NCBI RefSeq assembly: GCF_004570875.1
Contig: NZ_SPQK01000001.1
Coordinates: 62,001 to 126,000, forward strand
Source of the DNA: Blastococcus sp. CT_GayMR16
GTDB lineage: Bacteria > Actinomycetota > Actinomycetes > Mycobacteriales > Geodermatophilaceae
Direction: 5' to 3'
Length of the DNA: 64,000 nt
The notes beneath the pieces were generated by a model, which saw only the letters and a list, made by a program, of their open reading frames with translations, made no database searches and was not told where the DNA came from. Shown one piece after another: positions 34,420 through 42,989 of this stretch. The position numbers and the translations under genes are program-made. Each line of letters opens with the position of its first letter. Position 1 is the first letter of the stretch.

Positions 34420-35349
34420 TCACGAGCCGGCGTAGGAGTGCAGGCCCGTCGCTAGGTAGTTCACGTAGAGCAGGTTGAAGGTCATGGCGGTCGGGCCGAC
34501 CACGTTGATCCAGGCTGCGGGTCGGCCGCGCCAGCCCGCCCGTCGATCGAGCGTGCAGGTACGCGGCGTACATGACCCAGGCGATGAACGCCCAGGTCTC
34601 CTTCGGGTCCCAGCCCCAGAATCGTCCCCAGGCACTCTCTGCCCAGATGGCGCCAGCGATGACGGCGAACGTCCAGATGGGGAAGCCGAACACAGCGGTG
34701 CGGTGCCCGACCGCATCCAGCGCCGCCGCGCTCGAGTGACGGGAGGTCCAGCCGGAGATCGGGCCGCCGGCCGGACGCGAGGCCCCGTCGGCACGGAGGC
34801 GGAGGAGATCACGGAGGCGGAGGAGATACAGCGCGTTGGCGATACCGCTGACCATGAAGGTGCCGAAGCCGACCATTGCCGCGGTCACGTGAACGGCAAG
34901 CCACGCCGATCGGAGTGCGGCGACCAAGGGTCCCGCCGCGGTGTAGAGGAACAGGCCGATGAGAACGAGGGCTACAGCTGCGGGTCCGCGACGAACAGCC
35001 CCGGTCGCCTGCTCTCGCGAGACCGATGCAGCGTGACGAGGAAGGCGACGACTCCCACCAGGACGACAGCCGTACCGAACTCGTCCACGTTGCCCCAGGG
35101 CAGCCGTCGAGTCGCCAGTCCCCGAGTCACCAGGACGCCGGCCTGAGTCACAGCGCCGAGGAGGGTCAGCCCCACGGCGACGGTTCCGAGCGCCGCGCCA
35201 CGATGCGCCGCCGGAGGCCTGGTTCGGCCCGCAGTGCGACCGCGTGATGTCTGCGCGCCTCGCGAGGAGCCGGACAGGAACGTGGCCGGAACCGGGCGCA
35301 CGACAACTTGATCTTCGTCGGACAACGACGCAAGGGTCTCTGGCGCCAT
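34420..35349 (-). pseudogene. ccsA: CcsA/CcsB cytochrome c assembly protein, frameshifted
   Basis: From the ATG at 35349 (GGAGACTCCG before it) the protein has RLPWGNVDEFGTAVVLVGVV, then a shift near 35000, then LAVHVTAAMVGFGTFMVSG and the haem-handling WGRFWGWDPKETWAFIAW, then a one-base shift in a G-run near 34545, then INVVGPTAMTFNLLYVNYLA to the end. All expected CcsA parts are present in order, so two single-base shifts (or sequence errors) are all that separates it from function. Confidence 0.85.
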
Positions 35350-35392
35350 CGGAGTCTCCGATGGGATCGACCAGCGACATGCGCAGCCACGT

Positions 35393-35411
35393 CTACTATT
35401 TGTCATAGTAG
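35393..35411. promoter_or_regulatory. BlaI-type operator, site 8 (divergent)
   Basis: CTACTATTTGTCATAGTAG, arms extend one base further on both sides. The best match of the set. Lies between the divergent ccsA and Lgt-like genes and can serve both. Confidence 0.85.
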
Positions 35412-35503
35412 ATTCCGGAAGCCGTCGGCACGGAGCCAGCCTCTTGCCCTGGCAAGCCACGTGAGCGAGCCGGCAGCCCCGCCCGTCGTCCAGAGGTGAG
35501 CGA

Positions 35504-36937
35504 ATGTCCCCCAAGTCTTCTCGTCGAGGCTCGTCCGCCGGACGCGGACGCAAGCCAGTCAAGAACGCGAGGCCACCCCGGCCCTCTGCGTCAGCGTCCG
35601 CGCCGACGCGCGGGCGCCCGGCTGCCGTGACAGAAACGCCTGTGCTCAGCCAGCCCTTCGGCGCTTTTCAGCCAGCGTCGCCGAAGGCGGTTCCGGTCAA
35701 GCAGCCACTCGCCGTCCCGCCACCGACACCGACGGACAGCGATCCGCGGGCCGTCCAGCTGAGGGACGCCGCCCCCCGTGCCGATGGTCCCAACGCCCCG
35801 CTCGCGACCGTCCGGCCGGCCCTGGTCAAGGTCGCACCCACCCAGCCACTGACGGTGGCATCGTGGTCGTGCGAGCCGGCTCAAGACCTCGAACCCCAGG
35901 GGATGGGCCTGACCTACTGGTTCGATGCCGCACCATCGGGTGACCCCTACTCGGTCGCCGTCCGGTTCACGGGCAGACGTCTCCCTGCGACGGAACCCGG
36001 GCCGGCTGACTCGTTCCAGATCACCCAGACCCTCGACCGCGTCATCCCCGGCAGCGGTCGTATCGCCCTGACGGCCCGCGTGCCGAAGATCGCGCCCGGC
36101 GAGTGGCGCGTCACCGCCACACCCGTTCGCGATCAGTCGGACCCGGGCGCCGCAGCTGGTTCACCGCATGGTCCGGAACTGCTGCCGACGGCGACGGCCA
36201 CCGGAACGACGATGTACCTGCCGGCCGTGGGTGTGTGCGCTCCGGGAGTCCGCATGGGGGCGTGGCCCACGCTGGTGGGCCTGGGCGCACTCGTCGCCTT
36301 CGTCGTCCAAGGACTCCTCGCCGGCCAGCGTGGCCTCCCCACCGGACGAGTCCTCCTGGTCTCCGTCATCGCGGCATTGGTCGGTGTGGTCGGCGCCAAG
36401 ATGTACTACCTCGCCACCCACAGACAGGAAAAGGCACCCGTCCTCAGAGCGGGCATGTCGGTCCAGGGCTTCGTTCTCGCCGCCTTGACCACCCTCGTCC
36501 TCGCGGCGTGGTGGTCGAACATCCCGCTGGCCCCGATGCTCGATGCCAGCGCACCAGGACTTCTCTTCGGCATGTCGATCGGTCGGCTGGGCTGCCTGCT
36601 CGGGGGCTGCTGCGCCGGCCGCCCCACAGCATCCCGCTGGGGAGTCTGGTCATCGGACCGGCGGGTCGGCGTCCGGCGGATACCCGTCCAGCTGATGGAG
36701 TCGAGCATGGCCGGCGCCGTCGCCACCGCCACATTGATCGCCGCGGCCACCGTGAACCCGACCGTAGACGGGTTGCTACTCGTTGCCGGGCTCGCGGCCT
36801 ACATCCTCGGCCGTCAGTTGCTGTTCCCACTGCGCGGACTTCCGCGCCTGACCAGCTGGGGGCGGCGCACGACGCTGACCCTCTCCGCGCTCGTGCTCGT
36901 GGTGTCCCTCGCCATACTCGTCGATGCGCCCCTCTAG
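35504..36937 (+). CDS. Lgt-like (prolipoprotein diacylglyceryl transferase family) membrane protein
   Basis: 477 residues with GAGGTGAG before the ATG. Residues 1-110 are Pro/Ala/Arg-rich and disordered; 115-235 a soluble beta-rich part; 250-475 about seven helices with FGMSIGRLGCLLGGCCAGRP and RRIPVQLMES, the Lgt-family signature region in a diverged, Cys-rich form. Canonical Lgt has GRxGNF and no such N-terminus, so a different lipid or thiol role is possible. BlaI-type site 8 is upstream. Confidence 0.75.
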   Translation: MSPKSSRRGSSAGRGRKPVKNARPPRPSASASAPTRGRPAAVTETPVLSQPFGAFQPASPKAVPVKQPLAVPPPTPTDSDPRAVQLRDAAPRADGPNAPLATVRPALVKVAPTQPLTVASWSCEPAQDLEPQGMGLTYWFDAAPSGDPYSVAVRFTGRRLPATEPGPADSFQITQTLDRVIPGSGRIALTARVPKIAPGEWRVTATPVRDQSDPGAAAGSPHGPELLPTATATGTTMYLPAVGVCAPGVRMGAWPTLVGLGALVAFVVQGLLAGQRGLPTGRVLLVSVIAALVGVVGAKMYYLATHRQEKAPVLRAGMSVQGFVLAALTTLVLAAWWSNIPLAPMLDASAPGLLFGMSIGRLGCLLGGCCAGRPTASRWGVWSSDRRVGVRRIPVQLMESSMAGAVATATLIAAATVNPTVDGLLLVAGLAAYILGRQLLFPLRGLPRLTSWGRRTTLTLSALVLVVSLAILVDAPL

Positions 36938-37397
36938 CCCGGGCTGTCGCGGCAGGACGGTTCTCGTCGTGGCGGTGATCAGCGCGCTGGTCCTCGCAAC
37001 GGTGCTGGCCCTGATCTTGTGGCCGAACCCGCCCTCCCCACAGGGGAAGATCGCGCCCGCGGTGCTGCAGAGCTCGCCGCCGGCGCCGACCTACACGGAT
37101 GTGCCCGAGAACGAGGTGATCCAGGCCCACGCCGCGCTGCACGGCTTGGGCGAGGCGTGCGGAGTCGAGACGTCGTCCCGATCCCTGGAGACCGTAGAGC
37201 GCCAACTCGCCGTACTGCTGGCGTTCGCACGGAGCCATCCCGATGGCGCGTTCGAGATCGACGACGAGGACGGCGCCGCCCTGTCCCTGCTGCTCGTGCT
37301 GAAGGAAGAGCTACGGTCGTGCGATCCGTCCCAGCTCCCACGCGTCGAAGCACTGCTTCCTCCGCGGTTTCGGGGAAGTGAAAGTCCCGACTCATGA
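36924..37397 (+). CDS. Hypothetical membrane-anchored protein
   Basis: 157 residues, overlapping the Lgt-like gene by 14 bases. One N-terminal helix (VLVVAVISALVLATVLALIL) followed by a soluble helical domain with two Cys (GLGEACGVE; ELRSCDPS). No family recognised; co-transcribed with the preceding gene. Confidence 0.7.
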   Translation: MRPSSPGCRGRTVLVVAVISALVLATVLALILWPNPPSPQGKIAPAVLQSSPPAPTYTDVPENEVIQAHAALHGLGEACGVETSSRSLETVERQLAVLLAFARSHPDGAFEIDDEDGAALSLLLVLKEELRSCDPSQLPRVEALLPPRFRGSESPDS

Positions 37398-37452
37398 CGC
37401 CTGCTGTACCGGCGCCTCATCGAGCTACCGAGAGCGGCGGCGCAAACGCCGC

Positions 37453-37469
37453 TACGATGCTCAGTAGTT
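37453..37469. promoter_or_regulatory. BlaI-type operator, site 9
   Basis: TACGATGCTCAGTAGTT, TACGA-n7-TAGTT. 18 bases before the GTG of the VTT-domain protein. Confidence 0.6.
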
Positions 37470-37487
37470 GACCGCTCGGACGGAGTC

Positions 37488-38519
37488 GTGCGCTCCGCGG
37501 GCGATCCGGCCCCGGCCGACGGCCTGGCGAACCGGACTTCCTTCGATGCACAGACGGGCACCGCGGATCACCATGGCAAGCCCCGGCACCACCGCCTTGT
37601 CGCTCGCGAGGGCACCGCATCACGGCCCCGCCGCGGCGCACCGTCTCAGACGACCGGGCCGGATCTCACCGCCTTTCGGGCTCTCGGCGGCCCGCGGACT
37701 CGCGCAGTGGCCGGCCTTGCCGCCCCACGGTCTCCAAGCCCTGTGAGCGCCGGACGGCGCGACATGTGGCTGCGCGCGAGTGCCCTCGTAGCGCTGATCA
37801 CTGTCGGCACTGCCTTCGCGGCGACGACCTCCGTGCCAGACATCAGCGCCGTGCGAGCGTGGCTAAACGCGACGGGGCCTGCTGCGTGGTTGTTGATGGT
37901 CGTCGGCCTGGGGCTGGCTCTCGCGACGCCCCTCCCCCGTTCTGTCCTCTCGGTGCTGGTGGGCGCGGTCGCCGGATTCCCGCTCGGCCTCGGGATCGTC
38001 GTCATCGGCAGCGCCCTCGGCGGCGTGTTGGGCTACGGCGCGAGCCGTGTCCTCGGGCGGGCTGCGCTGGTGCAGGTAGCCGGCGTGCGGCTCGGCCCCA
38101 TAGAGGAGTTCCTGCGACGCCGTGGGTTCCCGGCGGTAGTCACCGCCAGGGTCATGCCGATGGTGCCGTTCATGGTGGTCAGTTACGCCGCCGGCCTGAC
38201 CGGTGTTCGGCTGGCCCCGTACACGGCCGGGACCCTGGTCGGCCTCCTGCCGGGATCGATCGTCTACGTGGCCATCGGCTCAGCCACGGCACTGGTCGAC
38301 TGGTCGACGCGGTCCGTCACCAGCGCAGTCGTGGTCGTCGGCGCCGTGATCATTGCCGGCGCGATGGTGACCTGGCGGCGCCGTCACCGCGAGGGGGCCC
38401 CCGACCCTCTGCACAGCCATCAGGCAAGTCGCACGGCGCGTGGAGCCTCGGGCACCGGTGACGCACGGTCAGGCACGCCGAATGCGGTCAGCGCTGGCGA
38501 TGCAGGCCAGCCAAGGTGA
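37488..38519 (+). CDS. TVP38/TMEM64 (VTT-domain) membrane protein
   Basis: 343 residues if started at the GTG at 37488 (GGACGGAG upstream); a GTG at 37743 gives 258 residues that begin right before the first helix. The VTT core is clear: ATPLPRSVLSVLVGAVAGFP, then GFPAVVTARVMPMVPFMVVS. Related proteins act in lipid scrambling or envelope homeostasis. It overlaps the TetR gene tail-to-tail by 32 bases. Confidence 0.85.
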   Translation: MRSAGDPAPADGLANRTSFDAQTGTADHHGKPRHHRLVAREGTASRPRRGAPSQTTGPDLTAFRALGGPRTRAVAGLAAPRSPSPVSAGRRDMWLRASALVALITVGTAFAATTSVPDISAVRAWLNATGPAAWLLMVVGLGLALATPLPRSVLSVLVGAVAGFPLGLGIVVIGSALGGVLGYGASRVLGRAALVQVAGVRLGPIEEFLRRRGFPAVVTARVMPMVPFMVVSYAAGLTGVRLAPYTAGTLVGLLPGSIVYVAIGSATALVDWSTRSVTSAVVVVGAVIIAGAMVTWRRRHREGAPDPLHSHQASRTARGASGTGDARSGTPNAVSAGDAGQPR

Positions 38520-39066
38520 CGGTGACGAGACGTTGGACCGCAGCCTGGGACGAGAGGCTGCCCGCGGCACCCAATGCGTGCAGGCAGTAGCTCGCGAGCT
38601 CGTCGGGCGCGACATCGTCACGGAGTTCCCCAGCCGCAGCGACCTCGCGCAGCACATCCTCGATCAGACCGACAAGCTGCTGCTGCGCTCGACTGACGTG
38701 ATCTCCCCGATGAAGGAGTGCGCCCATCTCCTCAGTGCCATGTTGTTCACGGCGGTACGCGATCATCGCGTACGCGTGCAGCACCGCCTCGAGCCGCTCA
38801 GCCGGGTCTCCCCCTCCGTCGCGGAGTTCAGCCAGGTGATGGAGGTGACCGGCGACGTGGCGCTGGTGAGAGGCGTACAGGATGGCTTCGACGTCGGGGA
38901 AGTACTTGTACAGCGTCGCGCGCCCAATGCCGGCCTTCTCGGCGATCTGCGACATGGTCACCGCGAGCAGCCCATGCTCGGCCACCAGTTGCCACGCCGC
39001 TTCCAGAATCGCGTCGTGAACGGTGCGCCGATGCTCCTCGATCGTCTGGGTCCACAGCTTGGGCAC
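38488..39066 (-). CDS. TetR/AcrR-family regulator
   Basis: 192 residues from a GTG. N-terminal HTH ILEAAWQLVAEHGLLAVTMS, then AEKAGIGRATLYKYFPDVEA. Ligand domain 60-190 unassigned. Divergent from the 71-residue membrane protein at 39188; a possible promoter (TTGACC at 39107-39112, TAGCGT at 39130) lies in the gap and could be its target. Confidence 0.88.
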   Translation of the reverse strand: MPKLWTQTIEEHRRTVHDAILEAAWQLVAEHGLLAVTMSQIAEKAGIGRATLYKYFPDVEAILYASHQRHVAGHLHHLAELRDGGGDPAERLEAVLHAYAMIAYRREQHGTEEMGALLHRGDHVSRAQQQLVGLIEDVLREVAAAGELRDDVAPDELASYCLHALGAAGSLSSQAAVQRLVTVTLAGLHRQR

Positions 39067-39187
39067 CGGCGAAGTATACGGGTCGTCACGGTCGAGACAC
39101 CATGAGTTGACCGAGACAGAGTGTATCGATAGCGTTCCGATCGCCGGACCGGCGACACATGCGTCCGCCCTTCAGGAAGGACCTCCC

Positions 39188-39403
39188 ATGGCCGAGCCAG
39201 GCCCTCGTTCAGAGGCCGCCCACGAGACCCCACCCCGCATGCCGCGCTGGGTCAAGATCGCCGCGATCGTCGTCGGCGTTCTCGTCCTGGTGTTCCTCGT
39301 GCTCCAGCTCACGGGCATCGCTGGTCAGCATGGTCCGGGCCGTCACTTCTCAGGGATGGGTCCGACCGGCACTACCGAGGCGGCCGCGCCCGCCGTCGGA
39401 TGA
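39188..39403 (+). CDS. Small single-helix membrane protein
   Basis: 71 residues with AGGAAGG upstream. Helix at ~22-43 (IAAIVVGVLVLVFLVLQLTG), then a Gly/His-rich tail (GQHGPGRHFSGMG). Its stop overlaps the next start (ATGA), so it probably works with that protein. Confidence 0.75.
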   Translation: MAEPGPRSEAAHETPPRMPRWVKIAAIVVGVLVLVFLVLQLTGIAGQHGPGRHFSGMGPTGTTEAAAPAVG

Positions 39404-39930
39404 CCATGCCGCCGCGGCTTCGCAAGGCGGTGCTGTCGACGCACGTGGCCACGTCGGTGGGCTGGCTTGGCGCCGTGGTCGCCTACATCACGCTCGACCT
39501 CACCGCCGTCACCAGTCGTGACGTCGAGCTGGTTCGGGGCGCCTACGTGGCCATGGAATTGATCGTGGGGTACGCGATCGTGCCGTTGGCCCTCGCCTCG
39601 GTGGCTGTCGGGATCGTCAACGCGGTCGGCACGTCGTGGGGCTTGTTCCAGCATTACTGGGTGCTCGTGAAGCTGCTTCTTACGCTCGTCGCAACCGGCG
39701 TCCTGTTGCTGGAAACACGAACTGTTCACTCCTTGGCTGACTCGGCGGCGACCGCTGTCGACCCACGGGACCTTCCCGGCTCGCTGCCACACTCCATCGG
39801 CGGGCTGCTTCTCTTGCTCCTGATCCTGTTCCTCTCGATCTACAAGCCGAGGGGACTGACCCGGTACGGCTGGCGGAAGCAGGGGGAACAGCGGCGGCAG
39901 CGCACGCAAGCCGCGGTGATCGAGAGATAG
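39400..39930 (+). CDS. Four-helix membrane protein (DUF2269-like)
   Basis: 176 residues with four helices; N-terminal STHVATSVGWLGAVVAYITL with a conserved His and the C-terminal SIYKPRGLTRYGWRKQ. The pattern resembles small DUF2269/CopD-like membrane proteins; function unknown. A fragment of a paralogue lies at 15165-15315. Confidence 0.75.
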   Translation: MTMPPRLRKAVLSTHVATSVGWLGAVVAYITLDLTAVTSRDVELVRGAYVAMELIVGYAIVPLALASVAVGIVNAVGTSWGLFQHYWVLVKLLLTLVATGVLLLETRTVHSLADSAATAVDPRDLPGSLPHSIGGLLLLLLILFLSIYKPRGLTRYGWRKQGEQRRQRTQAAVIER

Positions 39931-40039
39931 TTCTCACCTCGAAGCCGCCACCCTCGGCCCGGCCCAGGACGACCGGGACGGCGGGTCGCTCGCACTGTGC
40001 GTACCTGGAGTAATGACACGGGCCGCTGGGGCGGTCTCC

Positions 40040-40696
40040 TCAGGAACCCTCGGTGAGGAGCCCTCGAATGTCACTGATGTACTGGTCGACGGTCGTGCCT
40101 CCGCTGTGGAGAACGGTGGACTCGTCATCCGGGCCAAAGAGGTACACGACACCGCTGTGCTCCAGTTCGCCGTCCTCGTGCGTCGGCTCACCCGCCGGGT
40201 CGACGTGGCCTTCGGTTCGTGACAGGTGCAACTGGTCAAGCACTGTGTCCGTACGGCCGTCGCCTCCGATCAACCCTACGAAGTCTTCGTCGAACCGGTC
40301 GAGCCACTCGCGCAGAACCGCGGGGGTGTCGTTCTCCGGATCCTCGGTGACGAACACGACCGTGACCTTCTCGCGTTGCGACGCCGACAGCTCGCGTCTC
40401 GCCGTGGCTAGATCAGCCATGGTCGTCGGGCAGATGTCGGGACACTGCGTGTAGCCGAAGAACAGGGCCGTGACGCCCCCGTGGTCTGCCCGTAGGTCGT
40501 ACGGCCGGCCCTCTGTGTCGGTCAGCACCAGCGCTGGGCGCGGCACAGGGGGGTCGGTGAGCAGTGTTCCGGCGAAGCCGTCGGCCGACTGGGCGCTGAC
40601 GACTTCGCCGACTGGCCCATCGGCGGCCGTACTGGAGCAGCCGCCCAGGCTCACGAGTACCAGGGCGGCCGCGGCGCACCGGCGAACGGCGCGCAT
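40040..40696 (-). CDS. SCO1/SenC copper chaperone lipoprotein
   Basis: 218 residues. Lipobox LGGC (Cys20), thioredoxin fold with GYTQCPDICPT (Cys85, Cys89) and a later HSGVVYLFGPDD His, the three copper ligands of Sco. It inserts copper into the CuA site of cytochrome oxidase or handles its thiols. No good ribosome site; it may depend on translation of the remnant upstream. BlaI-type site 10 is in front of the unit. Confidence 0.92.
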   Translation of the reverse strand: MRAVRRCAAAALVLVSLGGCSSTAADGPVGEVVSAQSADGFAGTLLTDPPVPRPALVLTDTEGRPYDLRADHGGVTALFFGYTQCPDICPTTMADLATARRELSASQREKVTVVFVTEDPENDTPAVLREWLDRFDEDFVGLIGGDGRTDTVLDQLHLSRTEGHVDPAGEPTHEDGELEHSGVVYLFGPDDESTVLHSGGTTVDQYISDIRGLLTEGS

Positions 40697-40969
40697 TCTG
40701 CGTACCGAACCGTGAACGTCGCGCCGTCGTCGTCGCTGGTCCAGATCCCTGCGTCGGACACCGCCACGTACCCGGTCTCGACGCCCGGCAGAGGGAACGA
40801 CGGCAAACGCCTCCGGTTGACCTTTCACTGAGCCGTGCGCGGGTTCCGCGCCCACGTCCGCGCCGCTCGACGGACGCGGGCCCGATTCGCCGGAGCTCGA
40901 GGAGCAAGCAGCCGAGCTCAAAGATTGAGCCACCACCCCGGCGACGCAGGTGCGACGTGAACGAGACAT
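40697..40969 (-). pseudogene. Remnant of an F510-type BNR lipoprotein
   Basis: Starts as a lipoprotein (MSRSRRTCVAGVVAQSL with lipobox SAAC), reaches VKGQPEAFAVVPSAG, and in another frame ends VETGYVAVSDAGIWTSDDDG and ATFTVRYAE, an Asp-box repeat. Most of the propeller is missing. It resembles the intact gene at 24109-24999 and sits in the position of operon leader to SCO1. Confidence 0.65.
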
Positions 40970-41030
40970 GAGGCCTCCGGGGCCATGCGCTTACGGTGCA
41001 CCGTCGACGTCGAAGTACGCCTCCGGCACC

Positions 41031-41047
41031 TACCATGCTAGGTAGTG
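41031..41047. promoter_or_regulatory. BlaI-type operator, site 10
   Basis: TACCATGCTAGGTAGTG, TACCA-n7-TAGTG, 62 bases before the lipoprotein remnant-SCO1 unit on the minus strand. Confidence 0.6.
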
Positions 41048-41125
41048 CATTGAGCGCTGGCCGTGCGGGCTGAGTTGCGCCAGCGCTACGCGGCTCACCC
41101 TGCTCGGCCGCAGGCGGGACGCGGA

Positions 41126-42120
41126 TGGGACTGCCCGGACTTCGGTTGACTCTGTCCGGTAGGGGCGATCAGGTCGCGTGAGCGGCCCTGGTCAGTGTCT
41201 CGAATTCGATGGGGGTCATGCGGCCGAGGGTGTCTTGGCGTCGGCGGCGGTGATAGGTCCTCTCGATCCAGACGACGATGGCCAGCCGCAGCTGCTCTCG
41301 GGTCTGCCACCGCTGGCGATTGAGGACGTTCTTCTGCAGCAGACTGAAGAAGGACTCCATGGCGGCGTTGTCCGCGCAGGCCCCGACCCTGCCCATGGAG
41401 CCGCGCAGCTGCGCGTTCCGCAGGGCCCGGACGTAGGCATGGGAGCGGAATTGGCTGCCGCGGTCGGAGTGGACGATCGTGTCGACCGAGCCGCGGAGGG
41501 CCAGGGCGTTGGCCAGCGCGTTGACCGCGAGGCCGGCGGTCGTCCGCGGGCCGATGGAGTAGCCGACGATCCGCTTGGAGCAGGCGTCCTTGACCGCGCA
41601 GAGGCAGAGCTTGCCCTCTGCGGTGGGGTGCTCGGTGATGTCGGTCAACCAGAGCAGGTTCGGCGCCGGCGCGGTGAAGTCGCGCAGCACCAGGTCGCCG
41701 TGCACCGGCGGTCCGGGCTTGCGGTTCAGGCCGTGCTTATACGAGTGCACCGACCACAGCCGCTGCGATGTGCAGAGCCGGTTGACCCGGTTGCGGGAGG
41801 CCCGCACTCCCTCCTCGGTGACACTTGCGCAGCTCGCGGTTCTCCGCCTCGAGGTCACCGCCCGCACCGGCGTCACCGGTCGACGAGGGTCCGCCGGACA
41901 GGCCGTCGTCACGGTCGGCGATCTTCAACCACCGGGCGAGACAGGACTCAGAGACCCCGAAGCTCCTTGCGACCTGCGCGATCGACTGATCGCCCTGCCG
42001 GGCAACCGCGATGACGTCACGCCGGAACTCCTTCGGGAACGGCTTGGGCACGGTGCTGATCCTTCCAGCGAGGCCGCAGCCTCACAGGCAAGGAGTCAAC
42101 CGAACCCGGGGCAGTCCCCA
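41126..42120 (-). mobile_element. IS3-family insertion sequence, internally deleted
   Basis: Ends are imperfect inverted repeats of about 27 bases: left 41126-41152 (TGGGACTGCCC and TTCGGTTGACTC) and right 42093-42120. Length is about 995 bp, short for IS3 (1.2-1.5 kb). I see no convincing target duplication. Transposase genes are described separately. Confidence 0.8.
41169..42051 (-). pseudogene. IS3 OrfA and OrfB with internal deletion
   Basis: OrfA starts MPKPFPKEFRRDVIAVAR at 42051 with its HTH (VARSFGVSESCLARWLK) and reaches ENRELRK. OrfB joins in another frame near 41820 at EEGVRASRNRVNRL, so OrfA's end and OrfB's first part are lost. The DDE core remains: LWLTDITEH, IVHSDRGSQF, DNAAMESFF. 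Probably cannot transpose by itself. Confidence 0.82.
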
Positions 42121-42420
42121 TCGAGCAGTTGCTGGCTGTGCTGTTGTGAGGCCGCCGTGCCCGCCGGGATCAGTCGAGCGACGTCTCAGTGACATGCGAT
42201 TGCGGCAGCAGGACCAGGACCGCACCCGGTGTCCAACTCGGGAGCACGGCGTGCGCGTGGGTCTGCTTGCGCTGGGGACGACACCACGGATCAGCCGTCG
42301 CCGGTGGCGACCCTCGCAGGTCGGGGGCCCCGGTTTGAGAAGGCAATAAGTGGGGGTTAAGTGGGGCACCGCCACGACGGGCGTACCTAGGGCCCTCCGC
42401 AAGTCCGTGCCCTGCGCTTT

Positions 42421-42459
42421 TGCTCCCCCGAGTGGACTCGAACCACTAACCCTGCGATT
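42421..42459 (-). repeat. tRNA 3' fragment (tRNA-Asn-like), likely att scar
   Basis: On the minus strand AGTGG-TTCGAGT-CCACT forms a complete T arm, followed by CGGGGGA-G, an acceptor 3' strand that would need a 5' TCCCCCG. No matching 5' half is found. This is what integration of an element into a tRNA gene leaves. Similarity to actinobacterial tRNA-Asn is from memory. Confidence 0.6.
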
Positions 42460-42989
42460 TGATCTTGTGCAGTTGGGTCGCGTTGGGACACGTTGAAACC
42501 CCAGGTCAGGCCGGGTGCGAATCGTTGGTTGCGGCTGTTGGGGACGACTGGAAACGGGTGTATTGGGTGCGTAAAGGGTGCCCGATCCCGGGAGTCGAGC
42601 GCTTGCGACTGACCCTCCTCTCCCCCGCCGGCATGGTCGGATGCGGGCCTCCTGCCGTCTCGGTCGACCGGGAGCAGTAAGCCGTGTAAGGCGGCATTGG
42701 CGGGAGAGGAGCGCGCGGATGCGCTGCTCGCAGGCCGGGTGGGATGCGAGGAGCCGCCGCGGCCACCTGCAGGCGCCACAGGCCTCCTCGACGAGCAGCG
42801 CCCGTGGGTCTGCCGGCCGGGTGCTGACACGCGCGGTCCTCGCAATGGCCGCACAACCCCTGGGGCATGGGGCCGGTGCGCAACGCGTCTCCGACGCAGT
42901 CGATAGGAAAATCCGCCGCCCCTGTCACCAAACGGTCCGAAACAGCGCCTTCTCCGGGTGAGAGCAACAGCCGCCGGGTGGGAGCGCCG
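42460..42989. other. No gene recognised (post-att spacer)
   Basis: About 530 bases between the tRNA fragment and the gene at 42990. Frames in all directions are Arg/Ala-rich shadows without ribosome sites. The stretch 42121-42420 on the other side of the fragment is likewise empty. Confidence 0.5.

Noticed and set aside
37488-37742. Separate small gene in front of the VTT protein
   Set aside because: The frame is continuous with the VTT protein and low in complexity; treated as an uncertain N-terminal extension.
39107-39135. Firm promoter call before the 71-residue membrane protein
   Set aside because: TTGACC is good but the -10 at proper spacing (TAGCGT) is weak, so it is only mentioned in the TetR entry.
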